A stretch of 64,000 nt of DNA from Streptomyces sp. HmicA12 (lineage in GTDB: Bacteria; Actinomycetota; Actinomycetes; Streptomycetales; Streptomycetaceae), in contig NZ_KB891852.1 of the NCBI RefSeq assembly GCF_000373565.1, positions 248,001 to 312,000 of the forward strand, written 5' to 3'. A model generated the notes under the pieces. That model saw only the letters and a program-made list of their open reading frames with translations, was not told the DNA's origin and searched no databases. A program made the position numbers and the translations under genes. Every line of letters begins with the position of its first letter. The stretch's first letter is position 1. Below are positions 34,688-43,192 of this stretch, in pieces.

Positions 34688-34732
34688 GCCGGGGGCCGCG
34701 CATCCTTCAAGGGTGCGCGGCCCCCGGCTTTT
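34688..34732 (+). terminator. Strong intrinsic terminator after DUF3710
   Basis: A perfect 15-bp GC stem (GCCGGGGGCCGCGCA / TGCGCGGCCCCCGGC) is followed directly by TTTTCG. It is the only terminator here with a clear T-tract. Confidence 0.92.
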
Positions 34733-34855
34733 CGCTGTCCGGGGTCCTCAACTGCCGTTCTTTCTTCAGGCCTTGACGGAAGCCTGGTCCGTACCTAGGG
34801 TCACCGGCCAGCGCCGTGGTTCATATCGGCGCCCCGCGTTCACATACGAGAACGG

Positions 34856-36076
34856 ATGGCCCCCACCATGCAGGCTCGTCACAGAAGATCGCGCACCACC
34901 CTGCTTGCCACCCTCGCCACCACCGTCACGGCCCTGGTCGCCACGGCCGTCGCCTGGCCCGGCGTGGACCGCGCCGAGGCCGCGCCCGCCACCTTCGCCC
35001 ACCCCGGAGTCACCGTCTCCAAGGGGCAGTTGGACTTCGCCAAGGCCAAGGTCGACGCCGGGGTGCAGCCCTGGAAGGGTGCCTTCGACCAGATGATGGC
35101 CAGTAAGTACGCCGACCTGAACCGCACCCCCAAGCCGCGCGCCACCGTCGAGTGCGGCTCGTACTCCAACCCCAACTACGGCTGCACCGACGAGCGCGAG
35201 GACGCGATAGCCGCGTACACCGACGCGCTCGCCTGGTACTTCACGCGCGACGAGCGCTACGCGAAGAAGTCGATCGCGCTCATGGACGCCTGGTCCGGAA
35301 CGATCAAGGAGCACACCAACAGCAACGCGCCGCTGCAGACCGGCTGGGCCGGATCCTCCTGGCCCAAGGCCGCCGAGATCATCAAGTACACGTACAGCGG
35401 CGGCTGGGCGAACGAGAGCCGCTTCCGGACCATGCTGCGCGACGTGTACCTGCCGAAGGTCATCAACGGCTCGAACTCCAACGGCAACTGGGAGCTGTCG
35501 ATGATGGAGGCCGCCGTCGGGATCTCCGTCTTCCTGGAGGACAAGACCTCGTACGACAAGGCCATGGCGAAGTTCCGGACGCGCACGGCCGCGTACGTGT
35601 ACCTGTCGTCGGACGGGGACCTGCCCAAGCCCGTGCCGAGCCAGAACCTCGACACCAAGGCCAAGATCGTCAGCTACTGGCAGGGGCAGTCGACCTTCGT
35701 GACGGGGCTGACGCAGGAGACCTGCCGCGACTTCACGCACACCGGGTACGGCATCTCCGCCATCTCGCACATCGCCGAGACCAGCCGCATCCAGGGCCAG
35801 GACCTGTACGGCACGGACGTCGGCGAGCGGCTGCGGCAGGCACTCGGCTTCCAGTCCAAGTACGAACTCGGAGAGGCACCGCCGAGCTGGCTGTGCGGCG
35901 GCAGCGTCAAGCGCGGGCTCGGGCCCGTCACCGAAGTGGGCTACAACGCCCTGCACACCCGCCTCGGCACCGCCATGACCAACACCCAGAAGCTCACCGA
36001 GCAGCAGCGGCCCGCCGGGTCCGACAACCTGTTCGTGGCATGGGAGACCCTCACCCACGCGGAGAACCCGAGCTAG
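34856..36076 (+). CDS. Secreted alginate lyase family protein
   Basis: 406 residues. A long twin-basic Sec signal (RHRRSRTT, then a hydrophobic run to about residue 43, AEAAP) indicates export. The mature protein is an alpha/alpha-toroid of the alginate-lyase-like type: an early CTDEREDAIAAYTDALAWYF segment, the conserved SNSNGNWELSMMEA (about 203-216) and the CRDFTHTGYGI segment (about 292-302) with His and Tyr candidates for beta-elimination. Four cysteines may form disulfides. The substrate could be alginate or another uronic-acid polymer. Start at the ATG at 34856; an in-frame ATG at 34868 is possible. The gene is isolated, with strong terminators on both sides. Confidence 0.85.
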   Translation: MAPTMQARHRRSRTTLLATLATTVTALVATAVAWPGVDRAEAAPATFAHPGVTVSKGQLDFAKAKVDAGVQPWKGAFDQMMASKYADLNRTPKPRATVECGSYSNPNYGCTDEREDAIAAYTDALAWYFTRDERYAKKSIALMDAWSGTIKEHTNSNAPLQTGWAGSSWPKAAEIIKYTYSGGWANESRFRTMLRDVYLPKVINGSNSNGNWELSMMEAAVGISVFLEDKTSYDKAMAKFRTRTAAYVYLSSDGDLPKPVPSQNLDTKAKIVSYWQGQSTFVTGLTQETCRDFTHTGYGISAISHIAETSRIQGQDLYGTDVGERLRQALGFQSKYELGEAPPSWLCGGSVKRGLGPVTEVGYNALHTRLGTAMTNTQKLTEQQRPAGSDNLFVAWETLTHAENPS

Positions 36077-36083
36077 GGCAGAT

Positions 36084-36134
36084 GTGGGCGGGTGGCTTTG
36101 ACGCATCAGGGTTGCGTCAAAGCCACCCGCCCAC
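36084..36134. terminator. Perfect 22-bp hairpin terminator
   Basis: Arms at 36084-36105 and 36113-36134 are perfectly complementary, with a 7-base loop, 7 bases after the alginate lyase stop. No T-tract on this strand; it is likely a strong terminator isolating kdpDE from upstream transcription. Confidence 0.9.
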
Positions 36135-36214
36135 CAGGCGTCCGTCCCATTTGTGAGAATTGCTGGCCGTAAGGTCGAAGCTGCGTGAAGCAGTGACCGG
36201 AAGACAATGAGGCC

Positions 36215-38788
36215 ATGGGACGCGGCAAGCTACGGATCTACCTCGGATCGGCACCGGGCGTCGGAAAGACGTACGCGATGCTCTCCGAGGCGCACCGCCG
36301 CGTCGAGCGCGGCACCGACTGCGTGGTCGCGCTCGTCGAGCACCACCGCCGGCCGCGCACCGAGGTGATGCTGCACGGCCTGGAGCAGATCCCGCGCAAG
36401 GAGATCGAGTACCGGGGGACCGTCTTCCAGGAGATGGACGTCGACGCCGTCCTGCGGCGCGCACCCGCCGTCGCCCTCGTGGACGAGCTCGCCCACACCA
36501 ACGTGCCGGGCGCGGGCAATGCCAAGCGGTGGCAGGACGTCGAGGAACTGCTGGCCGCGGGTATCGACGTCATATCGACGGTCAACATTCAACATCTTGA
36601 GTCGCTGGGTGATGTCGTCGAGTCGATCACCGGCGTACGCCAGCGCGAGACCGTCCCTGACGAGGTCGTCCGCCGTGCGGACCAGATCGAGCTGGTCGAC
36701 ATGTCGCCCCAGGCGCTGCGCCGCCGCATGGCCCACGGCAACATCTACAAGTCCGACAAGGTCGACGCGGCCCTGTCCAACTACTTCCGTCCCGGGAACC
36801 TCACCGCCCTGCGCGAGCTGGCCCTCCTCTGGGTCGCCGACCGGGCCGACGAGTACCTCCAGGAGTACCGGGGCGAGCACAACATCCGCTCCACCTGGCA
36901 GGCCCGTGAGCGCATCGTCGTCGGGCTGACCGGTGGTCCCGAGGGCCGTACGCTGATCAGGCGCGCGGCGCGGCTCGCGGAGAAGGGCGCCGGGGGTGAG
37001 GTCCTCGCGGTGTACATCGCCCGCAGCGACGGGCTGACCGCCGCCTCGCCCAAGGAGCTGGCCGTCCAGCGCACCCTGGTCGAGGACCTCGGCGGAACCT
37101 TCCACCACGTCATAGGCGACGACATCCCCGCGGCCCTCCTGGAGTTCGCGCGGGGCGTGAACGCCACCCAGATCGTGCTCGGGTCCTCGCGCCGCAAGAC
37201 CTGGCAGTACATGTTCGGGCCCGGCGTCGGCGCGACCGTGGCCCGCGAGTCCGGGCCCGACCTCGACGTCCACATCGTCACGCACGGCGAGGTCGCCAAG
37301 GGGCGCGGCCTGCCCGTCGCCCGCGGGGCCCGGCTCGGCCGCTCCCGGATCGTGTGGGGCTGGCTCATCGGTGTCGGCGGCCCCGCGCTGCTCTCCCTGA
37401 TCCTCACGCACGTCGACAGCGACCTCGGGCTCGCCAACGACATGCTGATGTTCCTGTCCCTGATCGTGGCGTCGGCGCTGGTCGGCGGACTGCTTCCGGC
37501 GCTCGCCTCGGCCGCGTTCGGCTCCCTGCTCCTGAACTACTTCTTCACCCCGCCGCTGCACCTGTGGACCGTCGCGGACCCCAAGAACATCGTGGCCATC
37601 GTGATCTTCATCGGGGTCGCGGTGTCGGTGGCGTCCGTCGTGGACCTGGCCGCCCGGCGCACCCACCAGGCGGCCCGGCTGCGCGCCGAGTCGGAGATCC
37701 TTTCCTTCCTCGCGGGCAGCGTGCTGCGCGGCGACACCAGCCTGGAGGCCCTTCTGGAACGCGTACGGGAGACGTTCGCGATGGAGTCCGTCGCGCTCCT
37801 GGAGCGGGCGGGCGACACCGAGCCGTGGACCTGCGCGGGCAGTGTCGGGGCGCGGGCGGCCATGACGCGGCCCGAGGACGCCGACGTGGACATGCCGGTC
37901 GGCGACCACATGGCGCTCGCTCTGTCGGGGCGGGTCCTGCCCGCGGAGGACAGGCGGGTGCTGGCCGCCTTCGCCGCGCAGGCCGCCGTCGTCGTCGACC
38001 GGCAGCGCCTGCAGTCCGAGGCCGACCAGGCCCGCACGCTCGCCGAGGGCAACCGCATCCGTACCGCCCTGCTCGCTGCCGTCTCGCACGACCTGCGCAC
38101 CCCGCTCGCCGGGATCAAGGCGTCCGTGTCGTCACTGCGCTCCGAGGACATCGAGTGGTCGCCGGAGGACCAGGCCGAGCTGCTCGCGGGGATCGAGGAG
38201 GGCGCCGACCGCCTCGACCACCTCGTCGGGAACCTGCTCGACATGTCGCGCCTCCAGACCGGCACGGTCACCCCCCTGATCCGCGAGATCGACCTCGACG
38301 AGGTGGTCCCGATGGCGCTCGTCGGCGTACCGGACCCGGAACTCAACGTCGACCTGGACATCCCCGAGTCACTGCCGATGGTGACCGTCGACAAGGGGCT
38401 CCTGGAGCGGGCCGTCGCCAACATCGTCGAGAACGCCGTCAAGTACAGCCCGTCCGAGGAGCCCGTCCTCGTCGCCGCCAGCGCGCTCGGCGACCGGGTC
38501 GAGCTCCGTGTGGTCGACCGCGGCCCCGGGGTCCCGGACGAGGCCAAGGACCGCATCTTCGAGCCCTTCCAGCGCTACGGTGACGCACCTCGGGGCGCCG
38601 GAGTGGGGCTCGGCCTCGCCGTGGCGCGCGGCTTCGTCGAGGCGATGGGCGGCACGCTCACCGCCGAGGACACCCCGGGCGGCGGCCTCACCATGGTCCT
38701 GACCCTGCGCGGCGCGACAGCGGCGCCGCAGTCCGGCCCTCATCAAACGTTGATCCGTACGACAGCTCAGAGAGGCAGGTCCGCATGA
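36215..38788 (+). CDS. kdpD: KdpD, sensor histidine kinase for potassium/turgor
   Basis: 857 residues. The N-terminal KdpD domain (about 3-210) has the Walker A-like GSAPGVGKT at 11-19. A universal-stress-protein-like domain follows (about 230-360, VVGLTGGPEGRTLIRRAARLA), then four membrane spans (about 380-480), a GAF-like linker, HisKA with His625 in AVSHDLRTPLAG, and a HATPase with GVGLGLAVARG. The architecture is complete. KdpD phosphorylates KdpE in response to K+ limitation; in firmicutes the USP domain binds c-di-AMP. kdpFABC is absent nearby. The stop overlaps the kdpE ATG. Confidence 0.95.
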   Translation: MGRGKLRIYLGSAPGVGKTYAMLSEAHRRVERGTDCVVALVEHHRRPRTEVMLHGLEQIPRKEIEYRGTVFQEMDVDAVLRRAPAVALVDELAHTNVPGAGNAKRWQDVEELLAAGIDVISTVNIQHLESLGDVVESITGVRQRETVPDEVVRRADQIELVDMSPQALRRRMAHGNIYKSDKVDAALSNYFRPGNLTALRELALLWVADRADEYLQEYRGEHNIRSTWQARERIVVGLTGGPEGRTLIRRAARLAEKGAGGEVLAVYIARSDGLTAASPKELAVQRTLVEDLGGTFHHVIGDDIPAALLEFARGVNATQIVLGSSRRKTWQYMFGPGVGATVARESGPDLDVHIVTHGEVAKGRGLPVARGARLGRSRIVWGWLIGVGGPALLSLILTHVDSDLGLANDMLMFLSLIVASALVGGLLPALASAAFGSLLLNYFFTPPLHLWTVADPKNIVAIVIFIGVAVSVASVVDLAARRTHQAARLRAESEILSFLAGSVLRGDTSLEALLERVRETFAMESVALLERAGDTEPWTCAGSVGARAAMTRPEDADVDMPVGDHMALALSGRVLPAEDRRVLAAFAAQAAVVVDRQRLQSEADQARTLAEGNRIRTALLAAVSHDLRTPLAGIKASVSSLRSEDIEWSPEDQAELLAGIEEGADRLDHLVGNLLDMSRLQTGTVTPLIREIDLDEVVPMALVGVPDPELNVDLDIPESLPMVTVDKGLLERAVANIVENAVKYSPSEEPVLVAASALGDRVELRVVDRGPGVPDEAKDRIFEPFQRYGDAPRGAGVGLGLAVARGFVEAMGGTLTAEDTPGGGLTMVLTLRGATAAPQSGPHQTLIRTTAQRGRSA

Positions 38789-39468
38789 CCCGGGTGCTCG
38801 TGGTCGACGACGAACCGCAGATCGTCCGCGCCCTCGTCATCAACCTGAAGGCGCGCAAGTACGAGGTGGACGCGGCCGCCGACGGCGCGCAGGCGCTGCA
38901 GCTCGCCGCCGCCCGCCATCCCGACGTGATCGTCCTCGACCTGGGCCTGCCCGACATGGACGGCGTCGAGGTGATCAAGGGACTGCGCGGCTGGACGCGG
39001 GTCCCGATCCTGGTGCTGTCCGCCCGGCACTCCTCGGACGAGAAGGTCGAGGCGCTCGACGCGGGCGCCGACGACTACGTCACCAAGCCGTTCGGCATGG
39101 ACGAGCTGCTCGCGCGCCTGCGGGCGGCCGTGCGGCGGGCCGAGCCGACCGGCGGCGGCGAGGACGAAGGCATCGTGGAGACCGCCGACTTCACGGTCGA
39201 CATGGCCGCTAAGAAGGTCAACCGGGATGGCCGGGACGTCCGCCTCACGCCCACGGAATGGCACCTGCTGGAGGTGCTGGTGCGCAACACGGGACGCCTG
39301 GTGAGCCAGAAGCAGCTGTTGCAGGAGGTGTGGGGGCCCTCCTACGGCACGGAGACCAACTATCTCCGGGTGTACATGGCGCAGTTGCGGCGGAAACTGG
39401 AGACCGATCCGTCGCATCCGCGGCACTTCGTCACGGAGCCCGGAATGGGATACCGGTTCGAGAAGTAA
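38785..39468 (+). CDS. kdpE: KdpE, OmpR-family response regulator
   Basis: 227 residues. The receiver domain has D8/D9 near the N-terminus, phosphoacceptor Asp52 in VIVLDLGLPD, and Lys near 102 (VTKPFGMDEL). The OmpR winged-helix domain (about 130-225) has the segment LTPTEWHLLEVLVRNTGRLV (residues 154-173) and the tail EPGMGYRFEK. Translationally coupled to kdpD. In other bacteria KdpE activates kdpFABC; here the nearest potassium genes are the TrkA-type regulators and the KimA-like transporter a few kb downstream. Confidence 0.95.
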   Translation: MTRVLVVDDEPQIVRALVINLKARKYEVDAAADGAQALQLAAARHPDVIVLDLGLPDMDGVEVIKGLRGWTRVPILVLSARHSSDEKVEALDAGADDYVTKPFGMDELLARLRAAVRRAEPTGGGEDEGIVETADFTVDMAAKKVNRDGRDVRLTPTEWHLLEVLVRNTGRLVSQKQLLQEVWGPSYGTETNYLRVYMAQLRRKLETDPSHPRHFVTEPGMGYRFEK

Positions 39469-39533
39469 GGGCCCGCATTCCGGGGTACACCAGCGGGTAC
39501 GACCGTGTCACCGGCCCCGGGTACGCTTCCTGT

Positions 39534-39944
39534 ATGAGTGCTGTTCCTCGTTCCGACAGGGCGTCCGGCAAGCCGGCCGGCCGATTCCGGCGCATGCTCG
39601 ACCGACTGTCCACCTCGCAGGAGGACCTGGAGTCGGAGGAGCTGCGCGAGGACTCGGAGACGACGGGCTGTACACGCATCGGTGACTGCCACGACCGACA
39701 GATCGTCACGGTTACTGGTACGTTGCGCACCGTAACCCTGCGGCCACGCGCCGGAGTTCCGGCCCTGGAGGCGGAGTTGTTCGACGGCTCGGCCGCACTC
39801 GACGTGGTGTGGCTCGGCCGGCGCTCGATCGTGGGAATCGAGCCGGGCCGCAAGCTGATCGCATCGGGGCGTGTCTCGATGAGCCGGGGCCGTAGGGTGC
39901 TCTTCAACCCCAAATACGAACTCAGACCGCTCGGACGGGAGTAG
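39534..39944 (+). CDS. OB-fold nucleic-acid-binding-like protein
   Basis: 136 residues from the ATG at 39534; the frame extends upstream inside kdpE and is discarded. A charged N-terminus (1-45) is followed by an OB-fold core (about 50-130): IGDCHDRQIVTVTGTLRTVTL, LEAELFDGSAALDVVWLG and ASGRVSMSRGRRVLFNP. It matches the mycobacterial Rv2694c type, which always neighbours DUF3159. It may bind single-stranded nucleic acid or another ligand; function unproven. Three bases separate its stop from the DUF3159 start. Confidence 0.85.
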   Translation: MSAVPRSDRASGKPAGRFRRMLDRLSTSQEDLESEELREDSETTGCTRIGDCHDRQIVTVTGTLRTVTLRPRAGVPALEAELFDGSAALDVVWLGRRSIVGIEPGRKLIASGRVSMSRGRRVLFNPKYELRPLGRE

Positions 39945-39947
39945 CCG

Positions 39948-40715
39948 GTGACGTCCCTCGACAAGCCGACCGACCGCGAACCCGCAAGCCAGGAGACCGC
40001 AGACAGGGCGGTGACCGAGGCAGCGCTCTTCGAGGCCTTCGGCGGCGTGCGGGGCATGGTGGAGACCGTTCTGCCCGGTCTCCTCTTCGTGACCATCTTC
40101 ACCATCAACAAGGACCTGCACATGTCGGCCATCGCGGCCCTCGCGGTGTCCTTGGTCCTCGTCGTGGTGCGTCTGGTCATGAAGGACACCGTCAAGCACG
40201 CCTTCAGCGGTGTCTTCGGCGTCGCCTTCGGTGTCGTCTTCGCGATGATGACCGGCAATGCCAAGGACTTCTATCTGCCGGGCATGCTCTACACGTTGGG
40301 GCTCGCGCTCGCCTACATCGTGACGACATTGTGCGGGGTTCCTCTGATCGGGCTCATTCTCGGGCCCGTGTTCAAGGAGAACCTGTCGTGGCGGACGCGT
40401 AATCCCGGGCGCAAGAAGGCCTACGCGAAGGCGAGTTGGGCCTGGGGGCTCATCCTGCTCGCCAAGTGCGCCATTCTCTTCCCGATGTACTGGTGGGCGG
40501 ACACGGCGAAGTTCGGCTGGGTGCTCATCGCGTTGAAGATTCCGCCGTTCCTGCTGGCGGTGTGGCTGACGTGGGTGTTCCTGGCGAAGGCGCCCGCGCC
40601 GATCGACGTGTTCGCGGAGATGGAAGCCGAGGAGGCGGCCGCCAAGGCTGCCGCCGAGGAGCGGGAGGCCTCGGCCGGCGCCGGTGGGCCCGCGCGGCAT
40701 CGCCGTGAGGGCTGA
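39948..40715 (+). CDS. DUF3159 family membrane protein
   Basis: 255 residues from a GTG at 39948. It has about six membrane segments between residues 35 and 210, with the conserved AAFEAFGGVRG-like opening (EAALFEAFGGVRGMVE, about 24-39) and an NPGRKKAYAKASWAWG cytoplasmic loop (about 151-166). The C-terminal 40 residues are Glu/Ala-rich and cytoplasmic. This is DUF3159, the mycobacterial Rv2693c type; function unknown. Conserved neighbourhood with the TrkA-type K+ proteins suggests a role in ion or osmotic physiology. Followed by a 26-bp perfect hairpin. Confidence 0.88.
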   Translation: MTSLDKPTDREPASQETADRAVTEAALFEAFGGVRGMVETVLPGLLFVTIFTINKDLHMSAIAALAVSLVLVVVRLVMKDTVKHAFSGVFGVAFGVVFAMMTGNAKDFYLPGMLYTLGLALAYIVTTLCGVPLIGLILGPVFKENLSWRTRNPGRKKAYAKASWAWGLILLAKCAILFPMYWWADTAKFGWVLIALKIPPFLLAVWLTWVFLAKAPAPIDVFAEMEAEEAAAKAAAEEREASAGAGGPARHRREG

Positions 40716-40772
40716 GGTCGTTTCGGCGGCCTGCGGTCGGTGGGGCTTCTCGTGCAGTTCCCCGCGCCCCTG

Positions 40773-40828
40773 ACAAGCGAAAGGGCTGGTCGGCGAGCAT
40801 AAGCTCGCCGACCAGCCCTTTCGCTTGT
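40773..40828. terminator. Perfect 26-bp bidirectional terminator
   Basis: Arms 40773-40798 and 40803-40828 are perfectly complementary with a 4-base ATAA loop. It sits between the convergent DUF3159 and TrkA-type genes and ends one base before the stop of the latter. Confidence 0.93.
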
Positions 40829-41440
40829 CTACGCCTCTTCGCGGCGGACCGACAGCAGGTCCTCCAACTGCTCCTCCCGGGCCTGCGCCGCGACGAACAG
40901 GAGCTCGTCGCCCGCCTCCAGGGAGTCCTCCTGGCTGGGGGCCAGTACGCGGGTGCCGGCCAGGGCCGACTCCGGCGGGAGCGTCAGCTCGACCAGGTTC
41001 GCGTCGCCGTGGCTGAAGCGGAGCAGGCGCACCAGGTCGCCCACGCTCACGGCCTCTTCGACCAGGGCCGACATGAGGCGCGGCGTCGAGACGGCGACGT
41101 CGACACCCCACGACTCGTTGAACAGCCATTCGTTCTTGGGGTTGTTGACACGGGCGACGACCCGCGGAACCCCGTACTCCGTCTTCGCGAGCAGGGAGAC
41201 GACCAGGTTGACCTTGTCGTCGCCGGTGGCCGCGATGACCACGTTGCAGCGCTGCAGCGCCGCCTCGTCCAGGGACGTGATCTCGCAGGCGTCGGCGAGC
41301 AGCCACTCCGCCTGCGGGACGCGCTCGACCGAGATGGCGGTCGGCGCCTTGTCGACGAGGAGGACCTCGTGGCCGTTCTCCAGCAGTTCGCCCGCGATCG
41401 AGCGGCCGACGGCTCCGGCTCCGGCAATGGCGACCCTCAT
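40829..41440 (-). CDS. TrkA/KTN-type potassium uptake regulator (CeoC-like)
   Basis: 203 residues. An RCK_N Rossmann domain binding NAD(H) or nucleotide (about 1-125) has the glycine motif GAGAVGRSIAGEL (residues 7-19) and the acidic residue after the second strand (LLVDKAP). A TrkA_C domain (about 135-200) follows. It should gate or regulate a K+ transporter at the cytoplasmic face. The ATG overlaps the stop of the upstream paralogue by one base. No TrkH/KtrB-type channel subunit is adjacent; the nearest transporter is the KimA-like gene on the other strand. Corresponds to mycobacterial CeoC by position. Confidence 0.9.
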   Translation of the reverse strand: MRVAIAGAGAVGRSIAGELLENGHEVLLVDKAPTAISVERVPQAEWLLADACEITSLDEAALQRCNVVIAATGDDKVNLVVSLLAKTEYGVPRVVARVNNPKNEWLFNESWGVDVAVSTPRLMSALVEEAVSVGDLVRLLRFSHGDANLVELTLPPESALAGTRVLAPSQEDSLEAGDELLFVAAQAREEQLEDLLSVRREEA

Positions 41441-42111
41441 CAGTGACCGCCCTCCTCTTCAGGACCCTCGGCGAACGCCGCCTCGACCTTCTCGACATCG
41501 TCCGTACGCATCATCACGTGGACGAGGTCGCCCTCCTGCAGCACCGTCTGCGACGTCGGCAGGATCGCCTCGCCGAGCCGGGTCAGGAACGCGACGCGCA
41601 CGCCCGTCTCCTCCTGGAGGCGGCTGATCCGCTGGCCGACCCAGGACGGCGAGGCGTGCACCTCGGCGAGCTGTACGCCGCCGGTGGGGTCGCGCCACAG
41701 CGGCTCCGCGCCGGACGGCAGGAGGCGGCGCAGCATCTGGTCGGCGGTCCAGCGGACCGTGGCGACCGTCGGGATGCCCAGGCGCTGGTAGACCTCGGCG
41801 CGGCGGGGGTCGTAGATCCGCGCCGCCACGTTCTCGATCCCGAACATCTCGCGGGCCACGCGGGCGGCGATGATGTTCGAGTTGTCACCGCTGGAGACGG
41901 CGGCGAAGGCGCCGGCCTCCTCGATGCCCGCCTCGCGCAGGGTGTCCTGGTCGAAACCGACACCGGTGACGCGGCGGCCGCCGAACCCGGAACCCAGACG
42001 GCGGAAGGCCGTGGGGTCCTGGTCCACCACGGCGACCGTGTGGCCCTGCTGTTCCAGGGTCTGGGCGAGTTGGGACCCTACCCGGCCACAGCCCATGATC
42101 ACGATATGCAC
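41440..42111 (-). CDS. TrkA/KTN-type potassium uptake regulator (CeoB-like)
   Basis: 223 residues from the GTG at 42111 (HIVIMGCGRVGSQLA); an in-frame GTG at 42126 is possible but has its ribosome site too close. The RCK_N domain has glycine motif GCGRVGSQLAQ and acidic residues VVDQDP after the second strand. The RCK_C domain (about 135-215) starts VQLAEVHASPSWVGQRIS. It pairs with the downstream paralogue, matching mycobacterial CeoB/CeoC; two different KTN proteins probably form a hetero-oligomeric gating ring. First gene of a two-gene operon. Confidence 0.9.
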   Translation of the reverse strand: MHIVIMGCGRVGSQLAQTLEQQGHTVAVVDQDPTAFRRLGSGFGGRRVTGVGFDQDTLREAGIEEAGAFAAVSSGDNSNIIAARVAREMFGIENVAARIYDPRRAEVYQRLGIPTVATVRWTADQMLRRLLPSGAEPLWRDPTGGVQLAEVHASPSWVGQRISRLQEETGVRVAFLTRLGEAILPTSQTVLQEGDLVHVMMRTDDVEKVEAAFAEGPEEEGGH

Positions 42112-42355
42112 GGCCCTACCCCGCACTCCTCATAGGCATTCTGACCTGCGTAAACGTCCTGCTCATGTCTCTCTCTCGCGGCTCGGTCCAGCCGGTGCGG
42201 CTCGATCTCGGGCACGGGTGCGGGCGTGCCTCGCGGCTCGCGCTCTAGACCACCGTATCGGCAATGTGCTCGAACTCGACCTTCGCGTCAGGGGCTAGAT
42301 CGTCCCGGCTCCCGGGGCGCTTCCTAGACTGGCGGCACCAGAGGCAGGAGGCGGC

Positions 42356-43111
42356 ATGGCCGGGCGTCGTACGCGGTGGGGGTGGCTCGCGCTCGTCGTG
42401 GCCGCGGTCGTGGTGTGGGGCATGGCGGCGCGGCACGGAGACACCGCGCCGTCCGGGGCGGGCGCCGGGTCGGCCTCGCCCAAGGAGTCCCGGCCGGCAA
42501 AGTCGCCGAAGTCACACCCGCCGAGTTCGTCACAGCAGCCGAAGCCGAAGGAGCGATCGGCGTCGTCGTCGTCGCCGTCCTCGGGGGCGCCCTCTCCCTT
42601 TCCCTCTCCCTCTCCGTCGGCGGGCAGCGGCTACGACCCCGCCGACTACGCCCCCGAAGTCCGCGCCCGTGCCCGGCAGGCCGGGGTCGACGCCCGGCTC
42701 GTGATGGCGATCCTCTACAACGAGGCCTACAAGCCGCACGACCCTGCGCTCGAACGCGCCTGGCAGCGCTACAAGCCCGACGCGGCCTTCGGCATCGCGA
42801 ACATGCACCGGGCCGCCTTCGACGACACCCGGCGCGGCCGCGCCTTCGCCGACCGGCGCTGGGAAGAACTGCCGGACGACCGGGACCTGGCGATCGAGGC
42901 GGAGGCCTGGCACCTGCACGACCTGAACGCCCGGCTGCCCGCCCACTGGAGCGGCCCGTACAGCCGCGACGAACTGCTCGCGCTCGGCTACAACACCGGG
43001 GCGGGCAACATGCTCGCCTTCGCCCGCGGTGTCCCGCCCGGCAGCCAGGCCCGCTCGTACCTCGACAAGCTCCGTGCCAACTGGGCGAAGGCGGGCCGGG
43101 CCGTCGCCTGA
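42356..43111 (+). CDS. Membrane-anchored or secreted lytic transglycosylase-like protein
   Basis: 251 residues. A basic start and one hydrophobic segment (about 8-25) act as signal or anchor. A Ser/Pro/Lys-rich spacer follows (30-90), then a domain of about 155 residues with the lysozyme/SLT pattern: ARQAGVDARLVMAILYNEAY with the candidate catalytic Glu (about residue 122), AFGIANMHRAAF and LLALGYNTGAGNM. It would cleave glycan strands of peptidoglycan. The gene interrupts the otherwise conserved ceoB/KimA neighbourhood. It has no obvious terminator before the K+ transporter gene, so the two may be co-transcribed. Confidence 0.82.
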   Translation: MAGRRTRWGWLALVVAAVVVWGMAARHGDTAPSGAGAGSASPKESRPAKSPKSHPPSSSQQPKPKERSASSSSPSSGAPSPFPSPSPSAGSGYDPADYAPEVRARARQAGVDARLVMAILYNEAYKPHDPALERAWQRYKPDAAFGIANMHRAAFDDTRRGRAFADRRWEELPDDRDLAIEAEAWHLHDLNARLPAHWSGPYSRDELLALGYNTGAGNMLAFARGVPPGSQARSYLDKLRANWAKAGRAVA

Positions 43112-43192
43112 AGACAGGCCCCGGCCGCCCGCGTCGGACGAATGGGGGTGGCGGGTGGGCGGCCCCCCGTTCGAACGCTTACGATCCTCTGC

